A stretch of DNA of 15,202 bases from Candidatus Bathyarchaeota archaeon (GTDB taxonomy: Archaea > Thermoproteota > Bathyarchaeia > TCS64). Every line of letters begins with the position of its first letter. The stretch's first letter is position 1. Positions 1-7,457 of the stretch are shown here, piece by piece. The stretch covers positions 1 to 15,202 of the forward strand of contig DUKA01000220.1 in NCBI GenBank assembly GCA_013329615.1, written 5' to 3'. The notes beneath the pieces were generated by a model. It was given only the letters and a program-made list of their open reading frames with translations, was not told the origin of the DNA and did not search any database. The position numbers were made by a program, and so were the translations under genes.

Positions 1-204
1 TATGCCCCCGTTGAAGAAGCAGACGTCCATGTAGCCGTCCGCCATGGCTTCAACATCTTTGTACTTGACGTCCATGGCAACGGGCCAGAAGACGACGTCC
101 GCGATCTGGAGGACGTCGAGTATCTTCTCGTCGACATCTAGGACGGCGATCTCGCAGCCACCGCAGCTGGCGGCCCAGTAGAAGCCGAACTTGAGCTTCT
201 CCAT
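1..204 (-). CDS. Hydrogenase-type small subunit (MvhG/FrhG-like), partial
   Basis: Only the first 68 codons are present; the gene continues past the left edge. The protein begins MEKLKFGFYWAASCGGCEIA and has the CxxC (C14, C17) that opens the proximal-cluster site of [NiFe]-hydrogenase small subunits and related NuoB-like proteins. In MvhG of methanogens this subunit carries iron-sulfur clusters that relay electrons from the NiFe large subunit to MvhD. The ATG at 204 lies two bases after the hdrB2 stop and has a GGAGG site (212-216) with a 7-base spacer, so it is the last visible gene of the large operon. Position next to hdrB/hdrC/mvhD supports an Mvh-type role. The large subunit is outside the window, so an active hydrogenase is inferred. 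Some Hdr-linked MvhG-like proteins are annotated only as oxidoreductases. Confidence 0.75.
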   Translation of the reverse strand, partial: MEKLKFGFYWAASCGGCEIAVLDVDEKILDVLQIADVVFWPVAMDVKYKDVEAMADGYMDVCFFNGGI

Positions 205-206
205 CT

Positions 207-1067
207 TTATGCCTCCTGCTTCGCCAGAAGGGCGCTGGCGTCCACCTTGTTCGTGCTGAGTCCGACTTCGTCGGCCGTGAGGCCCATTGCGAGGCCGAGC
301 AGCTGGGGTATGTGGACGACGGGCAGGTTGGGATTGGTCTCGGTCATGAACTGGCATCTCTCGTAGGTTATGTAGCAGAATGGGCAGCAGGTCGCCATGG
401 CGTCGGCATACTTCTTCACGGTCTGGACCTTGTCCATGCCGACGTTCCACGTGACCTTCTCCCGGATGCCCATCACAGGGCCGGCGCAGCACTCGGTCTT
501 CCCCGGGTAGTCGACGCTCTCGGCGCCGGTGGCGCGTATCAGGTCGTCTAGGACCTTCGGATCGTTTGGGTCCTCGAAAAGCATCTCGTCACTAGGCTTT
601 AGGAGGTGGCACCCGTAGTGGGCGCCTACCTTGAGCTCCTTGAAGGGCTTGACGCTCGCAGCCTTGACCTTGTCGAGGCCGACGTCCTCCTTGAGCATCC
701 TGACGTAGTGCTTGACCTCGACTGTGCCCTTGAACTGTTTGCCGGTCTCCCTGAGTATCTCGTTGACCTCGGCGCGGAGCGCCGGGTCCTCCTTCAGCGC
801 CTTGTTGGTCTTGGTGAGGTTCTCTGTGCAGCCGTTGCAGACGGTGACTATGTCGAGGCCCATCTCCTCTGCTATCGCGATGTTGCGGGCGGCGAGGGCG
901 AGTGCCGTCTTGCGATCTAGTGTCTCCATATAGGTGGTCCCGCAGCAGCTCGAGCCGGGCATGTCGACCAGCTCGACGCCCAGCTTCTCCGCCACCTTCC
1001 GGGCGGACTTTTCGTAGCCGGGGAGCCTGCTGAGGACCGTACAGCCGACGAAGAAGGCGTACTTCAT
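207..1067 (-). CDS. hdrB: Heterodisulfide reductase subunit B, copy 2 (HdrB2)
   Basis: The 286-residue protein has the two cysteine-rich CCG domains of HdrB, which in methanogens bind two noncubane [4Fe-4S] clusters and reduce a disulfide. Domain 1 uses C9, C41-C42 and C77/C80; domain 2 uses C153, C193-C194 and C228/C231. Spacings are close to the family pattern CX31-39CCX35-36CXXC. Length is normal for a soluble HdrB, with no membrane segment. The ATG at 1067 sits one base after the hdrC2 stop and has a GGAGG (1076-1080) 8 bases ahead. The gene follows mvhD2 and hdrC2 and precedes the MvhG-like gene, so it belongs to unit 2 with the fused HdrA. The substrate is unknown: in a non-methanogen it need not be CoM-S-S-CoB. 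Confidence 0.93.
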   Translation of the reverse strand: MKYAFFVGCTVLSRLPGYEKSARKVAEKLGVELVDMPGSSCCGTTYMETLDRKTALALAARNIAIAEEMGLDIVTVCNGCTENLTKTNKALKEDPALRAEVNEILRETGKQFKGTVEVKHYVRMLKEDVGLDKVKAASVKPFKELKVGAHYGCHLLKPSDEMLFEDPNDPKVLDDLIRATGAESVDYPGKTECCAGPVMGIREKVTWNVGMDKVQTVKKYADAMATCCPFCYITYERCQFMTETNPNLPVVHIPQLLGLAMGLTADEVGLSTNKVDASALLAKQEA

Positions 1068-1068
1068 C

Positions 1069-1578
1069 TTAGGCGCCTCCGACGCGGCCGAGGATGCCGG
1101 TCTTCTTCACTATTGCCTTGATCTCCTCTGTGGCGGGCGTGGGTGCGGGTGGTAGCCCGTCGTCGGCGCGCATCTCGTTCTCGAACTCCCCGATCTCGCT
1201 GATGTAGCCATGCTTGGGGATGGTTGTGACTATCGACTTGATTGTGGGGTGTATCTTGCCCTCCCTGAGGGCGAGCTGCCTTAGTGCGCTCACTATCTCG
1301 CTGACGTGTACCTTCTGGGGGCACCGCTCGTAGCAGGTGTAGCAGCCGGCGCATAGCCAGACGAGGTCGCCGTCTAGGAGGCGATCCTTCTGCCCGTAGA
1401 TGGCTAGGCGTGCGATGTTGCGTGGGCGGAACTCTGGGACGCGCTTGGCGACTGGGCAGTCGCTCGTGCATGTGCCGCACTGGTAGCAGTGCATGAGCTT
1501 GTCCGCGCCGTGTGTCGCCATGACCTCGTTGCGGAACTCCTTGCCCTCGTTAGTGATTCTGATCTCAGATTGTGCCAT
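1069..1578 (-). CDS. hdrC: Heterodisulfide reductase subunit C, copy 2 (HdrC2)
   Basis: This 169-residue ferredoxin-like protein has two [4Fe-4S] motifs: C31-x2-C-x2-C-x3-C41P and C76-x2-C-x2-C-x3-C86P. HdrC links the HdrA clusters to the HdrB active site in the soluble HdrABC complex. The C-terminal tail contains GLPP, also seen in the other two HdrC proteins of this window. Start ATG at 1578 follows the mvhD2 stop by one base, with GGAGG at 1588-1592. The hdrC-hdrB junction here is TAA-G-ATG, unlike the TTGA overlap in the other two hdrCB pairs. The C-terminal half after about residue 105 lacks cysteines and is longer than in many HdrC proteins. Function is by family; the partner is most likely the fused HdrA just upstream. 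Confidence 0.92.
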   Translation of the reverse strand: MAQSEIRITNEGKEFRNEVMATHGADKLMHCYQCGTCTSDCPVAKRVPEFRPRNIARLAIYGQKDRLLDGDLVWLCAGCYTCYERCPQKVHVSEIVSALRQLALREGKIHPTIKSIVTTIPKHGYISEIGEFENEMRADDGLPPAPTPATEEIKAIVKKTGILGRVGGA

Positions 1579-1579
1579 G

Positions 1580-2011
1580 TCAGTCGGCCTCCTTGAGGAC
1601 CTTCGCGACGGGGCTCGGCCCCAGCTTCTTCAGGTCCTCCGTCATCTCCCTGATGGTCTTCGCGAACTTGTCGCCCTCGGCGGCGCTTATCCACTCGAGG
1701 CGGAGGCGCTCGGGCTCGATGCCGAGCTGCTCCATGAGTTTCTTGACCATGGCCACTCGGCGCTGCGCCTTGAAGTTGCCCGAGATGTAGTGGCAGTCGG
1801 TCGGGATGTGGCACCCGGCGACTAGCACGCCGTCGGCGCCATCCTTGAACGCCTCAAGTATGTGGGCGGGGTGGACCCTGCCGCTGCACATGACGCGTAT
1901 CACGCGCAGGTTGGTCGGGTACTGGAACCTGCTCACCCCCGCGAGGTCGGCGCCGGCGTAGCTGCACCAGTTGCAGAGGAAGCCGACGAGCTTGGGCTCG
2001 TATTCGCTCAT
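1580..2011 (-). CDS. mvhD: MvhD-like iron-sulfur subunit, short form (MvhD2)
   Basis: This 143-residue protein has the MvhD domain: FLCNWCSYAGADLAG (C13, C16), MCSGRV (C42) and a C67...C73 pair before HYISGN. In methanogens MvhD carries a [2Fe-2S] cluster and bridges the MvhAG hydrogenase (or formate dehydrogenase) to HdrA. The length is normal for a stand-alone MvhD. Its ATG at 2011 overlaps the hdrA2 stop by four bases (ATGA), with GGAGG at 2019-2023. The last cysteine pair is CHIPTDCHY, one residue longer than CHIGDCHY in the upstream paralogue. It lacks the C-terminal extension of that paralogue. Position between fused hdrA2 and hdrC2B2, with an MvhG-like gene downstream, fits an electron bridge within unit 2. 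Confidence 0.92.
   Translation of the reverse strand: MSEYEPKLVGFLCNWCSYAGADLAGVSRFQYPTNLRVIRVMCSGRVHPAHILEAFKDGADGVLVAGCHIPTDCHYISGNFKAQRRVAMVKKLMEQLGIEPERLRLEWISAAEGDKFAKTIREMTEDLKKLGPSPVAKVLKEAD
1944..1981. repeat. 38-base segment repeated exactly at 5719-5756
   Basis: These 38 bases in mvhD2 are identical to 5719-5756 in mvhD1 and encode FLCNWCSYAGADL, the first cysteine pair. As with the hdrA segment, identity drops immediately on both sides. Confidence 0.85.
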
Positions 2012-5007
2012 TGCCTCGCCTCCAGGGCGGCCTTGACCTGGCTAAGTATCTCCAAGTCGGTGAAGTGGCCTACAGTTATCGCGCCGCTCGGGCACGTTGC
2101 CGCGCAGACTCCGCAGCCCTTACAGACCTCGGAGATGACGTGGCTGTGGGTCTTGTCCCCCTTCTTAACCATCTCTATCGCCTTGAACTCGCAGACGGCA
2201 GCGCACATCTGGCAGCCGCTGCAGGCGTCCTCGTCGACGCTTGCGATGGCGCCCTCGGCCTCGATCTCGTCGTGGCTCAGGATCGTCAAGGCACGCGACG
2301 CGGCTCCGCTCGCTTGACTTATGCACTCGTCGATGGTCTTAGGGCCGTGCGCCAACCCGCAGAGGTAGACGCCCTCCGTGGCGAAGTCGAGCGGACGCAG
2401 CTTCATGTGCGCCTCGAGGAAGAAGCCATCCTTGCTTATGGGGACCTTGAGCATCCCCGCGAGCTTCCTGTTGTCGGCGGCGGGCAGAACACCCGCGCTT
2501 AGGACGAGGGCGTCGGGCTCGATGATTACGTTCTCCCTGAGTACGGGGTCAAGTACCCTTACTTTCAGGGCGCCATCGGCGGTGACCTCGGGCTTGTGCG
2601 CATCGTCGTATCTGATGAATATGACGCCCCTGTCCGCTGCGGCGCGGTAGTAGTCCTCCTTGAAGCCGTATGTCCTCATGTCCTTGTAGAGGATGTAGAC
2701 GTCGGCCGCGGGGTTCGCCTCCTTGACCTTTAGGGCGTTGTTGACGGCGCCCGTGCAGCAGACTCGGCTGCAGTTCGGGTGCTCCTCGTTACGGCTGCCC
2801 ACGCACTGGATCATGACGACGGTGCCGGGCTTGTAGCCTGTGTGTAGCTTGTCTTCGAGCTGGAACTGGGTCATCACGCCGGGGTGCTTGCCGTAAGCGT
2901 ATTCCTTGGGCGTGTACTCCACTCCGCCGGTGGCGACGATGACCACTCCGTGCTTGATCTGGGTTTCCTTCGCGGCGCTTGCGAGCGTGGTCTCGAAGTT
3001 GCCGACGTAGCCGTCGACCTCCGCGACCTGCGTCCCAGTGTAGAGGCTGATCTTGGGGTTGGACCTGACGCGTGCCTCTAGCTTCGCCAGCTCCGCGGCG
3101 GGGTCCTCGCCCGATGGGAGGAACCTTATCTTCTTCATGTTGCCTCCGAGCTCCGCCTCCTTCTCGACGAGGTGGACCTCGAAGCCCTGGTCGGCGATCT
3201 CTAACGCGGCGGTCATTCCGCTGACGCCTCCGCCGACGACTAGGGCGCCGGGGGTGACGTGTATCTTGTGCTTCTCGAGCGGCTGTAGGAGGCTCGCCTT
3301 GGCGACGGCCATCCTGACGAGGTCCTCCGCCTTCCTTGTGGCGGCCTCCTTCTCGTGCATGTGGACCCAGCTGCACTGGTCGCGTATGTTCGCCATCTCG
3401 AATAGGTACTCGTTGAGGCCAGCCTCGCGTAGGGTTGCCCTGAAGAGGGGCTCGTGTGTGCGGGGCGTGCAGGAGGCGACGACTACTCGGTTGAGCTTGT
3501 GCTCGATGATATTGTTCTTTATCCTGTCCTGCGTGTCCTGGCTGCAGGTGTAGAGGTTCTCCTCAGCGTATGCGACGTGCGGTAGCTTCTTCGCGTACTC
3601 TGCGACGCTGGGCACGTTGACGACGCCTCCGATGTTTATGCCGCACCAGCAGACGAAGACGCCGACGCGCGGCTCCTCGTTAGCCACGTCGCGCTCCGCG
3701 GGGAACTCGACGGGCTTGACTTGCGTTCCGCGGACGGCTGAGATTGCACTCGCCGCCTTCGCGGCCGCTCCGCTTGCCTGTGCGACGCTGTCGGGGATGT
3801 CCTTCGGGCTGCTGAACGCGCCGCAGACGTAGACTCCCTTCCGGCTCGTCTCGAGTGGGCTGAAGAGTTTGGTCTCGGCGAAGCCATACTTGTTGAGGGT
3901 GACCCCCATCGCCTCGCTGAGCTTCTCCGCGCCCTTCGGCGGGTTGAGGCCGACGCCGAGGACCACCATGTCGTAGCGGTCCCGCTTGACCTCGCCGTCC
4001 TCCTCGTATGTGAGGTAGAGGCCGCCCGTCTCGGGGTCCTGCTCGACGTGACCGACGCGGCTCCTGATGAATTTTATGCCGTGCTCGTGCTCGGCGCGCG
4101 TGTAGTAGTCGTCGAACTCCTTGCCGAAGGCGCGTATGTCCATGAAGAATACGCTGGCCTCGAGGCCGGGGTTGTGCTCCTGGGCGATTACTGCTTCCTT
4201 TATGGCATACATGCAGCAGACGCCGCTGCAGTAGGGGTTGCCGACGCGGGCGTCCCGGCTGCCGACGCACTGCAGGAAGGCTACCTTCTTGGGCATGTCG
4301 CCGTCGCTTGGGCGGAGGACGACTCCCCTGTATGGCCCCGTGGCGCTGAGTATGCGCTCGAACTCGACGCTGCTCACGACGTTCGGGTATCTACCATAGC
4401 CCAATTCCGAGAGCTTGGAGGGGTCGAACGCCTCGAAACCGGGGGCGAGGACCACGGAGCCGACGTTGATCTTCAGCTCCTCGTCAGCGTCGTCGTACCT
4501 TATCGCGTCGGACTTGCAGACCTCGCTGCAGATGCCGCAGCCGAGGCACTTGTCCCTGTCAATCGCGTACGTGAGTGGGACGGCCTGGCTGAAGCGGATG
4601 TAGACGGCCTTGCGGTCGTTGAGGTCGGCGTTGTAGGTGTCTATGGCGGATGCGGGGCACTTGGTGGCGCAGTCGCCGCAGCCCTTGCACTTGGCGGGGT
4701 CGACTCGGCGCGCCTTCTTGAGGATGGTGGCGGTGAAGTTGCCCTCCTCCCCCTCAAGGGACTTGACCTCGCTGTAGGTGAGGAGCTGTATGTTGGGGTG
4801 GCGCCCCGCCCCAACGAGTTTGGGGGCGAGTATGCACATGGCGCAGTCGTTCGTTGGGAACGTCTTGTCGAGCTGCGTCATCACGCCGCCGATGCTCGGC
4901 TCCCTCTCCACCATGTATACCTTGAATCCGCTGTCGGCGAGGTCGAGCGCGGCCTGTATGCCCGCTATTCCACCGCCGACGACCAGCACGCTGCCTGTCT
5001 TATCCAT
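2008..5007 (-). CDS. hdrA: Fused double-module HdrA (HdrA2)
   Basis: This 999-residue flavoprotein is two HdrA modules in one chain. Residues 1-425 have an FAD-binding GGGIAG motif (11-16), a DCAMC pair (C55, C58) and an inserted two-cluster ferredoxin (C107/110/113/117 and C154/157/160/164), followed by QCVGSR and a YC...CC motif. Residues 446-580 form the HdrA N-terminal Cys domain (C453, C455, C488, C513, C545). Residues 588-910 are a second FAD domain (GGGVSG) without inserted ferredoxin, and 929-972 are a C-terminal ferredoxin with eight cysteines. HdrA is the electron-bifurcating flavin subunit. I chose the ATG at 5007: the GGGIAG fold starts right there and a GAGGCTGATC site (5011-5020) precedes it. 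The frame stays open to 5664, but that part only shadows mvhD1. Canonical HdrA is about 650 residues. Confidence 0.93.
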   Translation of the reverse strand: MDKTGSVLVVGGGIAGIQAALDLADSGFKVYMVEREPSIGGVMTQLDKTFPTNDCAMCILAPKLVGAGRHPNIQLLTYSEVKSLEGEEGNFTATILKKARRVDPAKCKGCGDCATKCPASAIDTYNADLNDRKAVYIRFSQAVPLTYAIDRDKCLGCGICSEVCKSDAIRYDDADEELKINVGSVVLAPGFEAFDPSKLSELGYGRYPNVVSSVEFERILSATGPYRGVVLRPSDGDMPKKVAFLQCVGSRDARVGNPYCSGVCCMYAIKEAVIAQEHNPGLEASVFFMDIRAFGKEFDDYYTRAEHEHGIKFIRSRVGHVEQDPETGGLYLTYEEDGEVKRDRYDMVVLGVGLNPPKGAEKLSEAMGVTLNKYGFAETKLFSPLETSRKGVYVCGAFSSPKDIPDSVAQASGAAAKAASAISAVRGTQVKPVEFPAERDVANEEPRVGVFVCWCGINIGGVVNVPSVAEYAKKLPHVAYAEENLYTCSQDTQDRIKNNIIEHKLNRVVVASCTPRTHEPLFRATLREAGLNEYLFEMANIRDQCSWVHMHEKEAATRKAEDLVRMAVAKASLLQPLEKHKIHVTPGALVVGGGVSGMTAALEIADQGFEVHLVEKEAELGGNMKKIRFLPSGEDPAAELAKLEARVRSNPKISLYTGTQVAEVDGYVGNFETTLASAAKETQIKHGVVIVATGGVEYTPKEYAYGKHPGVMTQFQLEDKLHTGYKPGTVVMIQCVGSRNEEHPNCSRVCCTGAVNNALKVKEANPAADVYILYKDMRTYGFKEDYYRAAADRGVIFIRYDDAHKPEVTADGALKVRVLDPVLRENVIIEPDALVLSAGVLPAADNRKLAGMLKVPISKDGFFLEAHMKLRPLDFATEGVYLCGLAHGPKTIDECISQASGAASRALTILSHDEIEAEGAIASVDEDACSGCQMCAAVCEFKAIEMVKKGDKTHSHVISEVCKGCGVCAATCPSGAITVGHFTDLEILSQVKAALEARQ
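3358..3410. repeat. 53-base segment repeated exactly at 7137-7189
   Basis: These 53 bases in hdrA2 are identical, synonymous positions included, to 7137-7189 in hdrA1C. They encode the conserved FEMANIRDQCSWVHM block of the N-terminal Cys domain. The flanking DNA differs. This is paralogous coding sequence, not a mobile repeat. Confidence 0.85.
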
Positions 5008-5010
5008 GTT

Positions 5011-5020
5011 GATCAGCCTC
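5011..5020 (-). promoter_or_regulatory. Ribosome binding site deciding the HdrA2 start
   Basis: On the minus strand GAGGCTGATC lies just before the ATG at 5007 and overlaps the mvhD1 stop (TGAGG). It resembles the archaeal GAGGTGATC consensus with one inserted C. It supports a 999-residue protein rather than the longer open frame. Confidence 0.6.
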
Positions 5021-5786
5021 ACTGCGCCGCGTAGAGGGGCGTCCCCTCCACGGCCTCCTTGACGTCGACCCAGCCCCTCTGCCTGAGGGCGACAACGTAG
5101 CCCAGCACAGCCTTGGGCTGCAAGCCGAGCTGCTTCGCCATGTCCTTCACAGATCTGGGCCTCTCCTGTAGCATGATGTGTATGCGGTGGACCTGGAACT
5201 CCGTCTCGACGGCCTCGTCCATCGCCTCTGTGAACTCGTCCTGCGCGACCTTGTCGCCGTAGACGTTGCCCTCGGTTACGAGCTTCTCCTCCTTGCCGAC
5301 TAGGGCGCGGAGCCTGAAGCCGTCCGCTGCTGCCAGTGCAGCGCGTGTGTTGAGGAGCTTCGCCGCGTCGGGGGTCGGCGCCTTGAGGGGCGTCGGTCCG
5401 ACTGCGCGGACCTGCTCCGTGAACTCCTTGACGAGGTTTGCGAAGCGCTGCCCCTCGGCGGCGCTGTTCCACTCCAGCCGTATGCGCTGTGGCTCGAGGC
5501 CGGTCTTGGCGAGGAGCCTCTGGAGTAGGGCGAACTTGCGCTTCGTGTGCAGGTTGCCGGATATGTAGTGGCAGTCGCCTATGTGGCACCCCGTCACCAT
5601 GACGCCGTCTGCGCCCGCCTCGAGTAGTTCGAGGACCATTCCCGGCTCGACGCGGCCGCTGCACATTACCTTTATGACGCGCATGTTCGTAGGGTACTGG
5701 ATCCTACTCACACCCGCTAGGTCGGCGCCGGCGTAGCTGCACCAGTTGCAGAGGAATCCGACTATGTTTGGCTCGAATGTGCTCAT
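5019..5786 (-). CDS. mvhD: MvhD-like subunit with a C-terminal winged-helix-like extension (MvhD1)
   Basis: Residues 1-130 of this 255-residue protein match MvhD: FLCNWC (C13, C16), MCSGRV (C42), GCHIGDCHYISGN (C67, C72) and the RLEWNSAAEGQRF block. This domain should carry a [2Fe-2S] cluster and pass electrons to HdrA. After a linker rich in P, A and T comes an acidic stretch (about 167-197) and a helix-turn-helix-like segment (about 200-245, with SVKDMAKQLGL and a following LRQRGWVDV strand-like end). This resembles winged-helix domains, and similar tails occur on some bacterial MvhD-type proteins. ATG at 5786 follows the hdrA1C stop by three bases, with GGAGG at 5795-5799. The gene sits between the split and fused HdrA sets. 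Whether the tail binds DNA or docks a partner is unknown. Confidence 0.9.
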   Translation of the reverse strand: MSTFEPNIVGFLCNWCSYAGADLAGVSRIQYPTNMRVIKVMCSGRVEPGMVLELLEAGADGVMVTGCHIGDCHYISGNLHTKRKFALLQRLLAKTGLEPQRIRLEWNSAAEGQRFANLVKEFTEQVRAVGPTPLKAPTPDAAKLLNTRAALAAADGFRLRALVGKEEKLVTEGNVYGDKVAQDEFTEAMDEAVETEFQVHRIHIMLQERPRSVKDMAKQLGLQPKAVLGYVVALRQRGWVDVKEAVEGTPLYAAQ

Positions 5787-5789
5787 CGT

Positions 5790-7457
5790 CTAGTCCTCCT
5801 CGAGGGCGGCGAGGCCCTGTGCCTGTATCTGCTCGTCGGTGAAGTGGTGCATCGTTATCGCCTTCTCTGGGCAGGTTGCGCCGCAGACTCCGCAGCCCTT
5901 GCAGACGGCTGCGATGGTCTCGGCGAGGCCCTTCTCGTTCTTGCGTAGGGCGTTGTATGGGCAGACGTCTATGCAGGTGCCGCAGCCGCTGCAGCGGGTC
6001 TGGTCGACCTGGCTCATGATGGCTGCGGTGCGTACCCTCTTCTTCGCCATGGGTATCGAGGCCCTGCTAGCCACGCCTAGAGCCTGTGCGACGCTCTCCC
6101 CGATGTCCTTTGGGCTATGCGCAGTCCCGCAAACAAATATGCCGTCTGTAGCAAAGTCGATGGGGCGCAGCTTGACGTGCGCCTCCATGAAGAAGCCGTT
6201 CGAGTCGAGGGGGACCTTAAGCATCTGGCTCAACTCCTTAGCGTCCGAGACGGGGACGAGGGGAGTGCTGAGGACAAGCATGTTGGCCGTTACTTCCACC
6301 GTCTCGTTCACCGTCGGGCTGTAGACGCTCACCTTCAACCCGTTGGGCTCCGCCGTTATGGTGGGCGGCTTATCCGCCTGATACTTGAGGAACCTTATGC
6401 CCTTCCTCTTCGCCTCCTGCTCGAGGCGCGAGTAGTGGATGCCGTATGTCTGCAGGTCACGGTAGAGTATGTAGACCTCTTTTCCCTTCTCCGTGACGTT
6501 GAGGGCATTCTTCACCGCCTCGTTGCAGCATATCCGGCTGCAGTATGGGCGCTCCGCGCTTCGCGAACCGGAGCACTGGATCATGACTATCTTTTCAGCG
6601 TTGACGCTACCTGTGTGGAGGAGCTGTTCTAGCTCGCTCTGGGTGACGACGCGTGGGTCCTCGCCGTAGAGATAGAGTCCTCTGGGCTTGAGTACCTCGG
6701 CGCCGACGGCGACGATGATCGTGCCGACCTTTAGGGTCTCGACCCCCTTGCCCGTCTCGACGCCTATGTCGAAGTTGCCTATGAAGCCGTAGACGGACTT
6801 GAGCCTGCTCTCGGTGAGGACGCGTATCCTCGGGTGGGTGGTGACCTTCTCTATGAGTGGCTCGAGGACCTCCGAAGCCTTCTGCTTGTGGGGGAAGAGA
6901 CTGTCGAATCCCCGCAGTTTTCCGCCGAGGGCGGGCTCCTTCTCCACTATGGTGACGTCGAATCCCTGATCGGCGACGCTTAGGGCGGCTCGCATCCCAG
7001 AGACGCCGCCGCCGATGACGAGTGTGCTGGGGATGACGTCTATCTCGGGCTCATCGTCGGGCTCTAGAAGGGCAGCCTTGGCGACGGCCATCCTGATTAG
7101 GTCCTTCGCCTTCTTCGTCGCCTTCTCGGGCTCCCTCATGTGGACCCAGCTGCACTGGTCGCGTATGTTCGCCATCTCGAATAGGTACTTGTTGACACCC
7201 GCCTCCTCGCATGTGGCCTGGAATAGGGGCTCGTGTGTGCGTGGCGTGCATGAGGCGACGACCACGCGGTCGAGGTTGTGCTTCTTTATCGCCTCCTTGA
7301 TCTTGTTGAGGCCGTCGCTGCTACAGGTGTACATGTTCTCCTCGGCGTATGCGACGCCGGGCAGGGTCTTGGCGTACTCGACGACCTTTGGGACGTCGAC
7401 GTATGCTGCGATGTTTATACCGCAGCGGCAGATGAAGACACCTATCCTCGGCGCCAT
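5790..7457 (-). CDS. hdrA: HdrA second module, stand-alone (HdrA1C)
   Basis: This 555-residue protein has the HdrA N-terminal Cys domain (C10, C12, C45, C70, C102), a thioredoxin-reductase-like FAD domain with GGGVSG (149-154) and QCSGSR/YCSRICC (295-311), and a C-terminal ferredoxin (C489/492/495/499 and C519/522/525/529). It lacks the inserted ferredoxin and the DCxxC pair of canonical HdrA. It matches the second half of fused HdrA2 from end to end, so the preceding gene (hdrA1N) is its partner, probably as a heterodimer. Start ATG at 7457 overlaps the hdrA1N stop by one base (TAATG), with GGAGGTG at 7466-7472. By family it takes part in flavin-based electron transfer to ferredoxin in the cytoplasm. 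QmoB-like is an alternative label, since Qmo proteins also pair HdrA-like flavoproteins. Confidence 0.93.
   Translation of the reverse strand: MAPRIGVFICRCGINIAAYVDVPKVVEYAKTLPGVAYAEENMYTCSSDGLNKIKEAIKKHNLDRVVVASCTPRTHEPLFQATCEEAGVNKYLFEMANIRDQCSWVHMREPEKATKKAKDLIRMAVAKAALLEPDDEPEIDVIPSTLVIGGGVSGMRAALSVADQGFDVTIVEKEPALGGKLRGFDSLFPHKQKASEVLEPLIEKVTTHPRIRVLTESRLKSVYGFIGNFDIGVETGKGVETLKVGTIIVAVGAEVLKPRGLYLYGEDPRVVTQSELEQLLHTGSVNAEKIVMIQCSGSRSAERPYCSRICCNEAVKNALNVTEKGKEVYILYRDLQTYGIHYSRLEQEAKRKGIRFLKYQADKPPTITAEPNGLKVSVYSPTVNETVEVTANMLVLSTPLVPVSDAKELSQMLKVPLDSNGFFMEAHVKLRPIDFATDGIFVCGTAHSPKDIGESVAQALGVASRASIPMAKKRVRTAAIMSQVDQTRCSGCGTCIDVCPYNALRKNEKGLAETIAAVCKGCGVCGATCPEKAITMHHFTDEQIQAQGLAALEED

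Noticed and set aside
4048..5034. A 328-codon plus-strand open frame opposite hdrA2
   Set aside because: Its Ala/Val/Leu/Glu/Asp-rich composition is typical of antisense frames in GC-rich genes, and it has no recognisable domain or ribosome site.
5008..5664. An N-terminal extension of HdrA2 of about 219 residues in the same open frame
   Set aside because: It lies wholly inside mvhD1 in another frame, is extremely Arg/Gly/Pro-rich, and has no HdrA similarity. The ATG at 5007 has a ribosome site and begins the FAD fold.
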